Positions 26,017 to 33,803 of a DNA stretch of 41,319 bases are shown one piece after another; the stretch's first letter is position 1; every line of letters starts with the position of its first letter. The stretch covers positions 1 through 41,319 of the forward strand of contig PXDN01000113.1 of NCBI GenBank assembly GCA_003566375.1, in the 5' to 3' direction. The translations under genes and the position numbers were made by a program. The notes under the pieces are model-generated. The model had not been told where the DNA came from. It was given only the letters and a program-made list of their open reading frames with translations, and searched no databases. The DNA comes from Opitutia bacterium (lineage in GTDB: Bacteria; Verrucomicrobiota; Verrucomicrobiia; Opitutales; T3Sed10-336).

Positions 26017-27114
26017 TTACAAGCGGCAGCCGTCCCCGGTGGAAATCGGCGCTTCGCAATTCGGGCGGGCCACCACTCCGTCGAAAGGTTCATCCGGATA
26101 CGGTTGATCCGGAGCGGCAAGCAGATGACGGTCGCAGACCGTGAACAGCTCGGCCTCGCTTTGGGCGCGTCGCGTTTCGTGCAGAAACCGGCCTTCCGGA
26201 TCGACGCTTTGGCCGACGAAGTTGAGAAATTTTTTCATGCGGTTCACATGCGCTTTCTCCGGGATGCCCTCCGTGCGGGTGGCCTCGTAAAGATCCTGCA
26301 CGTAGCCGCGGACATCGGCCAGGGTCGGGCGATGGACCGGCAACCCTTGCCCCGCTTCGCGAATTTGACGAAAAATCCACGGATTGCGGATGGCGGAGCG
26401 CCCGATCATCAGCCCGGCGCACCCGGTCTCCCGCCACACGGCCAGGGCTTTGGCGGCGGAGGTGAGATTGCCGTTGGCCTGCACGGGGCAGTGGACGGTG
26501 GCGGCGGCCTGGGCGATGCGGTTATAATGAACATCGCCCCGGTAGCCTTCCCGAACGGTGCGTCCGTGCACGCTCAGCAAGTCGATTCCGTGTTTGTTGA
26601 TCAAAGCGAGCACGGCGGCGAAATTGTCCGCGTCCTCAAATCCGATGCGCATTTTCACCGTGAAAAGCCCCGGCACGGCGTCCCGCAGGGTGCCGAGAAT
26701 CCGGTCCACTTTGGCCACGTCGCGCAAAAGGCCGCCGCCAACGTTTTTTTTGTAAACCTTGGGGGCCGGGCACCCCATGTTGAGGTCGATGCCGGCTACC
26801 GGGTGGCGCTGGAGGTCTCCCGCCGCGCGGCGCAAGTCGGCCAAATTTTCGCCGATGAGTTGGGCGAAAACCGGCCGCCCGGTGTCGTTGCGGGTTACGG
26901 ACTCCAGGATCGAACCCTCCAGGCGGGAGTGGGCGTGGACGCGGAAAAATTCGGTAAAGAAATAATCGGGCGCGCCCCGTCGGGCGATCACCCGCATGAA
27001 GGGCAGGTTGGTCACGTCCTGCATCGGCGCGAGGGAGGTGAACGGCAAGCCCGGCAACAGCGCCGGGGGCAAACCCCGGACCGCGCCGGCGGCGGCGGCT
27101 TGTTGTGGGGTCAT
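26017..27114 (-). CDS. dus: tRNA-dihydrouridine synthase
   Basis: This flavoenzyme reduces uridines in the tRNA D-loop using NADPH. The 365-residue product has the FMN-barrel start FTSLAPMQDVTNLPFM, the active-site Cys115 in NMGCPAPKV, KMRIGFEDADN, LSVHGRTVREGY and QANGNLTSAAKAL, and the phosphate-binding GLMIGRSAIRNPWIF. The C-terminal helical tRNA-binding domain is present (KAHVNRMKKFLNFV). Length is slightly above the usual 320-350 because of N- and C-terminal extensions. Position specificity (DusA, B or C) cannot be assigned with confidence. The ATG overlaps the stop of the upstream DUF151 gene by 4 nt, indicating coupled translation. Confidence 0.93.
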   Translation of the reverse strand: MTPQQAAAAGAVRGLPPALLPGLPFTSLAPMQDVTNLPFMRVIARRGAPDYFFTEFFRVHAHSRLEGSILESVTRNDTGRPVFAQLIGENLADLRRAAGDLQRHPVAGIDLNMGCPAPKVYKKNVGGGLLRDVAKVDRILGTLRDAVPGLFTVKMRIGFEDADNFAAVLALINKHGIDLLSVHGRTVREGYRGDVHYNRIAQAAATVHCPVQANGNLTSAAKALAVWRETGCAGLMIGRSAIRNPWIFRQIREAGQGLPVHRPTLADVRGYVQDLYEATRTEGIPEKAHVNRMKKFLNFVGQSVDPEGRFLHETRRAQSEAELFTVCDRHLLAAPDQPYPDEPFDGVVARPNCEAPISTGDGCRL

Positions 27115-27569
27115 TCGTCTTCGGAATCTTCCCGTTGTTTGAGAATGCGCTCCAGGACCTCGGTCATGTCCTCCACTTCATCAAGCACCCCGCGGGAAGC
27201 CAGGATGGGCACTTTGTGTTGCAGGGCCAGCACGATGCAATCGCTTGGGCGGGCGTCCACCTCGACCAGTTTTTTACCCAGCTCGTTCTTCATCCCCAGT
27301 TGCAGGCGCGCGAAGAAGGTGCTCTCCTTCACGTCGCTGATAACCACCCGTTTCACCTCGATGCCAAAGCCGAGAAAGATGCTGCCCATGAGGTCGTGGG
27401 TGAGGGGGCGTTCCCTTTTGACCGAGTTGATCGTCATGGAGATCGCCTGCCCGATGCCTTGGTCCACATAGATGACAAAGGTCTTTTCCCCGTTGCCGAG
27501 AAAGATGGCGCAGCCCGTCGGCGTGGGCATCACGCCTTTGACCGTCACTTCCAGAACCTCGTTGCTCAT
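27111..27569 (-). CDS. Bifunctional nuclease-family (DUF151) protein
   Basis: The 152-residue product from MSNEVLEVTVKGVMPTP matches the BFN/DUF151 domain: GCAIFLGNGEKTFVIYVDQGIGQAI, RPLTHDLMGSIFLGFGIEVKRVVI, FFARLQLG and RPSDCIVLALQHKVPILAS. Family members include plant bifunctional nucleases and many bacterial proteins of unclear role. The C-terminal tail is strongly acidic (KQREDSEDE). It overlaps the dus start by 4 nt, so the two are one transcription unit. It lies 82 nt after the sufD stop. An ATG 12 nt upstream (27581) is an alternative start. Confidence 0.9.
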   Translation of the reverse strand: MSNEVLEVTVKGVMPTPTGCAIFLGNGEKTFVIYVDQGIGQAISMTINSVKRERPLTHDLMGSIFLGFGIEVKRVVISDVKESTFFARLQLGMKNELGKKLVEVDARPSDCIVLALQHKVPILASRGVLDEVEDMTEVLERILKQREDSEDE

Positions 27570-27651
27570 GCTTTCAACCAATCCAAAAACCGGTCACACC
27601 GCAAGCGCGGGCTGACCCCCGAATCCTTACCCTGGCGGGCCTTTCCCGCGC

Positions 27652-28992
27652 TCAGGAGCGGCCGAATTTTCCGCGAATGTGGGCGCGGAGTTCCTCCGCC
27701 AGATTTTCCCGGCCGAATTTTTCCAGCACTTCGTCCAAAAATCCGAATACCAGCAATTCGTGGGCGACTTCGCGGGGAATGCCGCGGGCGGCCAGGTAGA
27801 AGATCTGCTCGGGCTCGATTTGGCCGGTGGTGGCGCCGTGGCTGCACTTCACATCGTTGGCCAAAATCTCCAGGCCGGGCAGGGAGTTCGCTTCCGCCGC
27901 CGGATTCAGGAGAAGGTTGCGGTTGGTCTGGTAGGCATCGGTGCGCTGCGCCTCGTGCGCGACCCGGATCAGCCCCGAAAAAAGCGTGCGGGCTTCGTCT
28001 AGGAGAGCGTTTTTGTAAAGCAAATCCGAGGTCGTGTTGGGCGCGAGGTGGGTTTGCAGGGTTCGTTGATCGAATTCCTGATTACCGTTGGCCACGGTCA
28101 GCGAGAGCATCTCATTGCGGCACCCTTCGCCCATCGCCTGGCTGTGGTTTTCCGACCGGGCCAGTTTGCCCCCGAGGTTCAGATTGAGCGAGGTCACGGT
28201 GGAGTCGCGCATCGCCTGGGTCGAGTTCAACTGGAAGGCGAGGGAGCGCCGGCTCCATTTTTGCACGCCCAAATAGGCGAGATTGGCGCCCTCTCCCGCG
28301 TAGAGGTCGTTGACCCCGGTGATGAAGTTGCGGGTTTGGCCTTCGGTGCTGTAATGGCAGTCGATCAAGGTGACCTTGCTGGCCGGATCGGCGATGACCA
28401 GGGAGTGGGGAAATACGGCGGTTTGGTCCGACGCGGTCCAGTGAAAGGCGACCAGCGGTTTTTCGATTTCCACCCCCTTGGGCACGTACAGAAAACCGCC
28501 CGCCGAACAGAGCGCGGTGTGCAGGGCCGAGAATTTGCCGGAGCCCAGCTCGATCGGCTGGGCCATGAAATGGCGGCGCAGCAGATCAGGGTGTTCGGCG
28601 ACCGCTTGTTCGAGTGGCATCCAAATGACCCCGCGGGCGGCCAGTTCTTCGCCGACCGGATCATGGGCGGCCAGGCGGTCGTTTACAAAGACCAGGCGCC
28701 CGGCGTGGTCCGCGAAATCGGTCGATTGTTCGAGGGCCTCCGCCTCCGCCGCCGGATCGGGTTCCGGCAGGGAGAAGCCGTCGAGGGTGATGGCGTTGAC
28801 ATTGGCAAAACGCCACTCCTCGTTTTTGCGGTTTGGCATGGGCAGGTCCAGGAAACGTTTCCACGCCTCCTTTTTCCGCTCCAGCCACCAGGCGGGAAGG
28901 TTTTCCCGCCCCGACAAATGGCGGTCAAAAAGCTCCGGGTCGGCGAGGGTGGTCTGCGCGGTATTGGTTGGTTCCACGATGGTTGAATTCAA
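27652..28992 (-). CDS. sufD: Fe-S cluster assembly scaffold subunit SufD
   Basis: SufD pairs with SufB and the SufC ATPase to build Fe-S clusters. The 446-residue product has the SufBD beta-helix core (YVPKGVEIEKPLVAFHW, SLVIADPASKVTLIDCHYS, LNLNLGGKLARSENHSQ) and the C-terminal helical part (LANDVKCSHGATTGQIEPEQIFYLAARGI). The conserved KCSHGATTG block marks SufD rather than SufB. The N-terminal domain includes LPAWWLERKKEAWKRFLDLPMP. No early ATG exists. The start is a TTG at 28992, or possibly a GTG at 28977. It is the last gene of the fur-sufC-sufB-sufD operon, 51 nt after sufB. Confidence 0.94.
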   Translation of the reverse strand: MNSTIVEPTNTAQTTLADPELFDRHLSGRENLPAWWLERKKEAWKRFLDLPMPNRKNEEWRFANVNAITLDGFSLPEPDPAAEAEALEQSTDFADHAGRLVFVNDRLAAHDPVGEELAARGVIWMPLEQAVAEHPDLLRRHFMAQPIELGSGKFSALHTALCSAGGFLYVPKGVEIEKPLVAFHWTASDQTAVFPHSLVIADPASKVTLIDCHYSTEGQTRNFITGVNDLYAGEGANLAYLGVQKWSRRSLAFQLNSTQAMRDSTVTSLNLNLGGKLARSENHSQAMGEGCRNEMLSLTVANGNQEFDQRTLQTHLAPNTTSDLLYKNALLDEARTLFSGLIRVAHEAQRTDAYQTNRNLLLNPAAEANSLPGLEILANDVKCSHGATTGQIEPEQIFYLAARGIPREVAHELLVFGFLDEVLEKFGRENLAEELRAHIRGKFGRS

Positions 28993-29043
28993 GAGTGCAA
29001 AACGGTTAAATGTTATAAAATCGGGCGCGAAAGTCCGCGGCTG

Positions 29044-30447
29044 TCAGCCGACCGAACCTTCCATTTCCAAGTCGATCAGGCGTTTCAACTCCACGCTGTA
29101 TTCCATTGGGAAATACCGCGTCAGGTCGTTGACAAATCCGTTCACGCTCAGGCTCATGGCCTGGCCTTCAGTCATGCCGCGCTGTTGCATGTAAAAAATC
29201 TGCTCGGCACTGACCTTGGAGACACTCGCCTCGTGTTGCACCGAGTTGCCGTCGCCGCGCACGCTGATGGCCGGGTAGGTGTCGGTGCGGGAATTGGTGT
29301 TGATCAACAGGGCGTCGCACTCGGTGTTGTTTTTGCAACCCTTGAGGTGCTTCGGAATATTGACCAAACCGCGGTAGGTGGAGCGGCCTTTGCCGACACT
29401 GATGCTCTTGGCAATGATGTTGCTGGTGGTCTCGTCGGCCGCGTGCACCATTTTGGCTCCGGTGTCCTGATGCTGTCCGTCGTTGGCGAGAGCGATGCTC
29501 AAGACTTCGCCTCGGGCCTTGCGGCCTTTCAGAATGACGCCCGGATACTTCATGGTCAGGCGCGACCCGATGTTGCAGTCGATCCATTTGACCTCCGCCT
29601 CCTCATGGGCGATGGCCCTCTTGGTCACGAGGTTGAAGACGTTGGAGGACCAGTTTTGCACGGTGATGTATTGAATCTTGGCCCCTTTCAGAGCGACCAG
29701 CTCCACCACCGCGCTGTGCAGGGTCGCGGTGTCGAATTTCGGCGCCGTGCAACCTTCCATGTAGGTGACCTCGGACCCTTCGTCGGCAATGATGAGGGTG
29801 CGCTCGAACTGGCCGAAGTTTTGCGCGTTGATGCGAAAATAAGCCTGCAACGGATGGCTCACTTTCACGCCCGGCGGCACGTAGATGAAGCTGCCGCCGC
29901 TGAAACAGGCGCTGTTGAGCGCGGAGAATTTATTGTCGTTGGTCGGGATGACTTTGCCGAACCACTTGCGGAAAATTTCCGGGTGCTCTTTCAGGCCCTC
30001 GGTGCTGCCGACGAAGATCACCCCCTGCTTCGCCACCGTATCCTTGATGTTGGAGTAGGCGGCCTCGCTGTCGAACTGGGCTTCCACCCCGGCGAGAAAT
30101 TTGCGCTCGTTTTCCGGGATGCCAAGCCGTTCGAAGGTTTGTTTCACGTCGTCGGGCACCTCGTCCCAAGTGCGGCTGGCTTTACGGTCGCCGGCGAGGT
30201 AATACCGGATGGCGTCGAAGTTGATCGCCTTCAGGTCCTCGGTCGCCCAATGCGTCGGGAGCGGCTTATCTTGGAAGACGCGCAGGCCGTTTTTGCGGAA
30301 ATCGCGAATCCAGTCCGGTTCCTCTTTAACGTTGCTGATGTAGTCGAGGGTTTTCTCGGTCAGTCCAAGACCGGCGTCGTAGCGGTGTTTTTCCGGATAG
30401 AGGAAATTGCCGGAATCTTTTTCGATATCGATGGCGGTGGTGTCCAT
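29044..30447 (-). CDS. sufB: Fe-S cluster assembly scaffold subunit SufB
   Basis: The 467-residue product from [13 protein letters not shown] is the main scaffold of the SufBCD complex. Diagnostic blocks are [97 protein letters not shown] and the C-terminal [20 protein letters not shown]. The conserved Cys in MEGCTAP and the Cys near NTECDALL are candidate cluster-assembly residues. The chosen ATG gives a normal length. The longer open frame reaches back into sufC without similarity. It sits 43 nt after sufC. Confidence 0.95.
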   Translation of the reverse strand: MDTTAIDIEKDSGNFLYPEKHRYDAGLGLTEKTLDYISNVKEEPDWIRDFRKNGLRVFQDKPLPTHWATEDLKAINFDAIRYYLAGDRKASRTWDEVPDDVKQTFERLGIPENERKFLAGVEAQFDSEAAYSNIKDTVAKQGVIFVGSTEGLKEHPEIFRKWFGKVIPTNDNKFSALNSACFSGGSFIYVPPGVKVSHPLQAYFRINAQNFGQFERTLIIADEGSEVTYMEGCTAPKFDTATLHSAVVELVALKGAKIQYITVQNWSSNVFNLVTKRAIAHEEAEVKWIDCNIGSRLTMKYPGVILKGRKARGEVLSIALANDGQHQDTGAKMVHAADETTSNIIAKSISVGKGRSTYRGLVNIPKHLKGCKNNTECDALLINTNSRTDTYPAISVRGDGNSVQHEASVSKVSAEQIFYMQQRGMTEGQAMSLSVNGFVNDLTRYFPMEYSVELKRLIDLEMEGSVG

Positions 30448-30490
30448 GGCGTTTTGTTGGCTAATGATTGACGTGTTTGGTGAGCGGCCC

Positions 30491-31246
30491 TCAAGCGGGG
30501 GCCAATTCGGTTTTGACCCAGTCGTACCCTTTCTCCTCCAGCTTGAGGGCGAGATCCTTATCCCCGCTTTGCACGATGCGCCCGTCCCACATGACGTGGA
30601 CCTTGTCGGGCACAATGTAGTTGAGGAGACGCTGGTAGTGAGTGATGACAAGAATTCCGAGACCTTCGCCGCGGAGGGCGTTCACTCCTTCGGAGACCAC
30701 CTTGAGGGCGTCGATGTCGAGACCGCTGTCGGTTTCGTCGAGGACGGCGAATTTCGGTTCGAGCATGGCCATCTGCAAGATCTCATTGCGCTTCTTCTCC
30801 CCGCCGGAAAACCCTTCGTTAACGGACCGGGAGGTGAATTTGCGGTCGATTTTCAGCATGTCCATTTTTTCGTAGAGACGGCGGTAAAACGCGGTTGCTT
30901 CCATTTCCTCCCCTTCGGCGAGGCGGGCCTGGAGGGCGGCGCGGATGAAATTGGCGATACTGACACCCGGGATCTCGCTCGGGTATTGAAAAGCCATGAA
31001 CAAACCGGCGCGGGCGCGTTCGTCCGGCTCCATTTCCAGAATCGACTCGCCGTCGAGCAGGATCTCGCCGGAGGTGATTTCGTAATCCGGATGGCCGGCC
31101 AGCGCTTTGGCCAAGGTGCTTTTACCGGTGCCGTTCGGCCCCATGATGGCGTGGACCTCTCCCTTGGGCAAGGTGAGTTCGAAATCCTTCAGGATTTCGT
31201 TCCCGGCCACGGAGACATTCAGGTTTTTGATTTCCAACTGGTTCAT
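30491..31246 (-). CDS. sufC: Fe-S cluster assembly ATPase SufC
   Basis: The 251-residue cytoplasmic ABC-type ATPase drives conformational change in SufB-SufD. It has Walker [10 protein letters not shown] (residues 36-44), a Q-loop [12 protein letters not shown], a family-typical signature [11 protein letters not shown], Walker [13 protein letters not shown] and the switch His in ITHYQRLL. The LDETDSGLD form of the D-loop region is characteristic of SufC. The chosen start gives [11 protein letters not shown]. Longer frames overlap the upstream regulator gene. It lies 20 nt after that regulator and 43 nt before sufB, so all are probably co-transcribed. Confidence 0.96.
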   Translation of the reverse strand: MNQLEIKNLNVSVAGNEILKDFELTLPKGEVHAIMGPNGTGKSTLAKALAGHPDYEITSGEILLDGESILEMEPDERARAGLFMAFQYPSEIPGVSIANFIRAALQARLAEGEEMEATAFYRRLYEKMDMLKIDRKFTSRSVNEGFSGGEKKRNEILQMAMLEPKFAVLDETDSGLDIDALKVVSEGVNALRGEGLGILVITHYQRLLNYIVPDKVHVMWDGRIVQSGDKDLALKLEEKGYDWVKTELAPA

Positions 31247-31266
31247 AATAAAAAAATGGTTGTGAC

Positions 31267-31722
31267 TTATTGAAAAGGAGAGGATTTCGATGCCTTGTCC
31301 CGGCAAGCCGGGCAAGTGCCCCGAAAAGTCAGGTCGCAGGCATCCACCGCAAACCCGGTGGCGGGTGGCGGAGCGAGCTTGGCCAGCATTTCACGCGGCA
31401 AATCGACGTCGTGCACCCGCCCGCACGCGGCGCAATGAAAATGGGCGTGTTCGGAGAGATTGGCGCAAAAACGGGTTGACTCCCGGTCCCGATTGACCTG
31501 ACGAATCAAACCGCAGCCCACCATCGCTTCGAGACAATTGTAAACCGTGCCGAGCGAAATGTTCGGCAGATCATCCTTAACCCGGCGGAAAACCTCCTCC
31601 GCGGTTGGGTGGTCGCGGTGTTTCATGAGGACATTGTAGACCGTCCGGCGCTGGCGCGTCATGCGCAAGCCATTGCCGGCAAGTGCCTTGTCCAAATTAC
31701 TTCTGTCCACAAAACGGTTCAT
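31267..31722 (-). CDS. Fur/PerR-family metalloregulator at the head of the suf operon
   Basis: The 151-residue product has the Fur winged helix ([34 protein letters not shown]) and the dimerisation domain with structural zinc sites CAAC (Cys97, Cys100) and CPAC (Cys137, Cys140). At the regulatory metal site it carries His92 and His94 in EHAH. Asp105 sits where peroxide-sensing PerR has Asp104 and Fur has Glu. The position of PerR Asp85 is Cys86 (RFCANL) here. That substitution is unusual and may alter metal choice. Location 20 nt before sufC suggests autoregulation and control of Fe-S assembly by peroxide or iron, as for the SUF genes of many aerobes. A matching operator lies upstream. PerR is favoured over Fur from sequence alone. 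Confidence 0.9.
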   Translation of the reverse strand: MNRFVDRSNLDKALAGNGLRMTRQRRTVYNVLMKHRDHPTAEEVFRRVKDDLPNISLGTVYNCLEAMVGCGLIRQVNRDRESTRFCANLSEHAHFHCAACGRVHDVDLPREMLAKLAPPPATGFAVDACDLTFRGTCPACRDKASKSSPFQ

Positions 31723-31767
31723 TGATTCGATCTACTTACGAAACAATGCCCTATTTGGGAATGAGAT

Positions 31768-31782
31768 CAAGAATCATTCTAA
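31768..31782 (-). promoter_or_regulatory. Putative Per/Fur box upstream of the suf regulator
   Basis: On the minus strand TTAGAAT-G-ATTCTTG is a 7-1-7 arrangement with exact AGAAT/ATTCT inner arms. It matches 10 of 14 positions of the PerR consensus TTATAAT-N-ATTATAA, which I give from memory. It lies 46 nt before the regulator ATG, a usual place for autoregulation of the whole suf operon. Confidence 0.5.
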
Positions 31783-31864
31783 AAAAACAACAAGGACCAC
31801 CAACGAACCTTATCTAGAAATAAATTAATAAACAATTGGTAAAGAACATCTAAGTATAGCTGCT

Positions 31865-31900
31865 CGACAATACTTTTAGCAGCTGCTAAATTTATTGTCG
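31865..31900. repeat. 36-bp near-perfect palindrome with no spacer
   Basis: The two 18-nt arms read CGACAATACTTTTAGCAG and its complement with only two mismatches, centred between 31882 and 31883. The inner 16 bp TTTAGCAGCTGCTAAA and the outer 8 bp CGACAATA/TATTGTCG are exact. It lies 142 nt upstream of the regulator ATG and 194 nt upstream of the lipoprotein ATG. It could be a large operator, a cruciform-forming site or part of a mobile repeat. Confidence 0.75.
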
Positions 31901-32094
31901 CCAACCCGGGTGGTTTCCGCGGGGAAGTGGCTTCGACACGGCTGAGCTCGCCGCAGGCCAGCTGCTTTGCCATCAAAACAAGCGGCGGGATGCCGCCTCC
32001 CCATTGAATTTTCCCGCACGTTGAATCCAATGGCGGTTTGCCTGGTGATGCTTGGGGTTGCCAGGCTTCCTCAATTTGTTCACGGTCCGGGCTC

Positions 32095-32676
32095 ATGAGC
32101 TTTCCCCGAATTTGTTTTCCAATCATCGCCGCCTTCCTAACTGCCGGGCTGTTTACCGGTTGCGCCACCCTGCCGTCGAAGCAATCCGAGGAGGATTTTC
32201 TCAAGCAGTATGAACCCTACCTGGGGCACGCCTATGCCGGCCGCAGTGTGCTGGTGGATTTGGGAGAAAATCACCCCTTGGACGGAGCTTCCCTGTTGAT
32301 GATGCCGGAAGCGGGCGGTCCGGGGGAGGTGCGCATCCGGTTTTTTGTCAACGATGACCGGTCCCGCACTTGGATTTTGCGCCAAACCGGACGGGGGCTC
32401 CATCTCAGCCATGATCACCGCCGGGAGGATGGCAGTGAGTATCCGCAAAACTTCTACGGAGGATACGCCGATGGGCGGGGGGACGCCCGCAAGCAATTTT
32501 TTCCGGCGGACGAGCGAACCATCCGCGACCGCCCCATCCGGGAAATCAATCTCTGGTCGAAGGAATTTGATTTGGAAAACGGCCGCTACCTTTACCGGCT
32601 CAGGCTGCGGGGAGAGTTGCGTTACGAAGCGGAGTTTGACCTGACCAATCCCCTTCCTTTGCCGGAAAGGGAATGA
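32095..32676 (+). CDS. Hypothetical lipoprotein
   Basis: The 193-residue product MSFPRICFPIIAAFLTAGLF... has a lipobox ending LFTGC near residue 20, so it is probably anchored to a membrane. The mature part is beta-rich and basic/aromatic (YLGHAYAGRSVLVDLGENHP, FFVNDDRSRTWILRQTGRGL, LHLSHDHRREDGSEYPQNFY, LYRLRLRGELRYEAEFDL). No family is recognised with certainty. The spacing of the blocks suggests a single beta-barrel or lipocalin-like domain, which is inference. Its stop overlaps the start of the next gene by 4 nt (ATGA), so the two form an operon. An upstream ATG (32038) adds 19 residues before the signal. Confidence 0.8.
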   Translation: MSFPRICFPIIAAFLTAGLFTGCATLPSKQSEEDFLKQYEPYLGHAYAGRSVLVDLGENHPLDGASLLMMPEAGGPGEVRIRFFVNDDRSRTWILRQTGRGLHLSHDHRREDGSEYPQNFYGGYADGRGDARKQFFPADERTIRDRPIREINLWSKEFDLENGRYLYRLRLRGELRYEAEFDLTNPLPLPERE

Positions 32677-33191
32677 ACTCCAAAATGGATCACTCCGAAA
32701 TGCGGTTTTCGTGTCTGAATTGCGGCAACCGGTTGGCCCGCAAAGCCGGGGAGCGCGGGTTTTTGTACCGTTGCGACGCCTGCCACGGTTATGCCGCGTC
32801 GATTCCGTTGTTGCGCCGGGTCTTGCCTGAAGCGCTGGTGAACCGTCTCTGGGTGGATTCCGCGGGTGTTGATTCGAGCGGCGGGCGCGCTTGCCCCCTC
32901 TGTTCCCGGGCCATGGCCGCTCCCGTTAGCCATCACGGGGATGTGTTGGATTTGTGCCGCCGATGCCGGATTGTCTGGTTCGACCCCGGTGATTTTCCGG
33001 GAGACGTGGCCGCGTTGGAGGCGCCTTTTCAAGATGGCCACCTCTCGCCACGCGCCCGGCAAGCGCTGGCATTGGCCCAAACCGAACTTCTCCGGGAACG
33101 GGCGGAGGCGGAGGAGCGGCGGGACCGTTTCCGCGACGGTCTCCTGGGGGGAGCGTCCCGGAGCGCCTTCCGCTCGTTTTTCCGTTTCTGA
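32673..33191 (+). CDS. TFIIB-type zinc-ribbon protein
   Basis: The 172-residue product holds two zinc-ribbon knuckle pairs. One is FSCLNCGNRLARK with YRCDACHGYA in the first 50 residues. The other is RACPLCSRAM with LDLCRRCRIVWFDPGDF at about 70-115. The second matches the zf-TFIIB pattern in which CxxC pairs flank a short strand and are followed by WFDPGE/D. The C-terminus is a charged helix (LALAQTELLRERAEAEERRD) ending in aromatic residues. Similar proteins are widespread and of unknown role. Translation is coupled to the upstream lipoprotein by a 4-nt overlap, so the pair may act at the membrane. Confidence 0.8.
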   Translation: MNSKMDHSEMRFSCLNCGNRLARKAGERGFLYRCDACHGYAASIPLLRRVLPEALVNRLWVDSAGVDSSGGRACPLCSRAMAAPVSHHGDVLDLCRRCRIVWFDPGDFPGDVAALEAPFQDGHLSPRARQALALAQTELLRERAEAEERRDRFRDGLLGGASRSAFRSFFRF

Positions 33192-33242
33192 AAGCGGATG
33201 CCACCCGCCAATCACGGGAAACGAGGGACCTCCAGCCATTTG

Positions 33243-33491
33243 TCACACGGAAGAGAAAGGAAAGGCAAAGAGCGCAAAGCACGCGAAGGCAGAGTGGCAG
33301 CGAAGAGTAACCAGACGAAGCTTTGGAAGCGTGGGGATTCTCAGCAGCGCGACCTCGACCAACTCCGCCAATCCGATGGTGTGGCGGTACCCGGCGGCAT
33401 CCAGCAGCCACTGGCGGCAGGCTGTATGATCCGGCACCTGCTTGCGGAGGGCATGGATGAGCGTGTTCGCGTCCGGGAGGAAGAGAGCCAT
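33243..33491 (-). pseudogene. Truncated PIN-domain toxin (VapC-like) remnant
   Basis: The first 58 residues read as a VapC-type PIN domain: MALFLPDANTLIHALR with Asp7, PDHTACRQWLLDAAG, TIGLAELVEVALLRI with a conserved Glu, and PTLPKL. An intact PIN toxin is about 125-145 residues and needs further acidic residues in its second half. Here the frame runs into an unrelated tail (RLVTLRCHSAFACFALF) and stops at residue 82. That tail is encoded by a repeat-like sequence. The protein is therefore expected to be inactive as an RNase. The start overlaps the upstream partner frame by one nucleotide (TGATG), the usual toxin-antitoxin linkage. Confidence 0.65.
33253..33294. repeat. Purine-rich repeat-like sequence at the toxin truncation
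   Basis: On the plus strand this is a string of short purine-rich units (such as AAGGCAAAGAGCGCAAAGC), unlike coding DNA here. It resembles the AAGAACGCAGAG-type dispersed intergenic repeats I know from several bacterial genomes. It coincides with the point where the PIN gene loses homology. Only one copy is in the window, so its repeat nature is inferred. Confidence 0.4.
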
Positions 33492-33658
33492 CAGGTTCGG
33501 GCGGGCTTTCCAACGCCGAGTTTAGCCAGATCGTGGCTCTCCTGCTCTTCGTCGGCAATGCGCTGAATCTCCTCCACGGTGAGGGAACTGCCGGGTTTTC
33601 CTTCCCAGACCCTGAAGGTGTGAGGTGCGGGGGATGAATAGGCCCCTTTTTCCCTCAC
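33491..33658 (-). CDS. Small protein upstream of the PIN remnant, probable antitoxin or antitoxin remnant
   Basis: From a GTG at 33658 the frame encodes 55 residues (VREKGAYSSPAPHTFRVWEG...), with a helical, acidic stretch VEEIQRIADEEQESHDLAKL. I do not recognise the family, and no ribbon-helix-helix or AbrB pattern is visible. It is called an antitoxin partner only because it overlaps the PIN gene by one nucleotide. The frame stays open further upstream, to an ATG at 34114, but that part overlaps the conserved gene on the other strand and looks non-coding. With the toxin truncated, this gene may also be decaying. Confidence 0.35.
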   Translation of the reverse strand: MREKGAYSSPAPHTFRVWEGKPGSSLTVEEIQRIADEEQESHDLAKLGVGKPART

Positions 33659-33803
33659 CGTGACATTTTCGGGAGGCGTCAAGTCGCGGGAAAAGCTGGC
33701 AATACCGATTCTTATCGTTACGATGACAAGGATGATGCCTCGGCCCAATGCTGCCGATGCGATTGAACATGAATTGAATCCGACAGAGCCCACTTTATTT
33801 TCC

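Larger units (their letters stand above)
31723..32094. other. Gene-free interval with operator, AT-rich tract, 36-bp palindrome and repeat-like GC DNA
   Basis: This 372-nt stretch separates the divergent regulator and lipoprotein genes. From left to right it holds the regulator's probable Per/Fur box, an AT-rich tract to about 31860 and the 36-bp palindrome at 31865-31900. The rest, to about 32060, is GC-rich and appears patchwork. It includes a GCGGC-gggat-GCCGC hairpin near 31983-31997 and a GCCTGG/CCAGGC pair around 32039-32066. No convincing coding frame was found. Confidence 0.6.

Noticed and set aside
27604-27652. AGCGCGGG...CCCGCGCT inverted repeat after sufD
   Set aside because: The loop is 33 nt and no T tract follows, so a functional terminator is unlikely.
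31779-32204. 141-residue minus-strand frame across the palindrome interval
   Set aside because: No ribosome site or family-like motif. It crosses the AT-rich tract, the palindrome and the lipoprotein signal peptide on the other strand.
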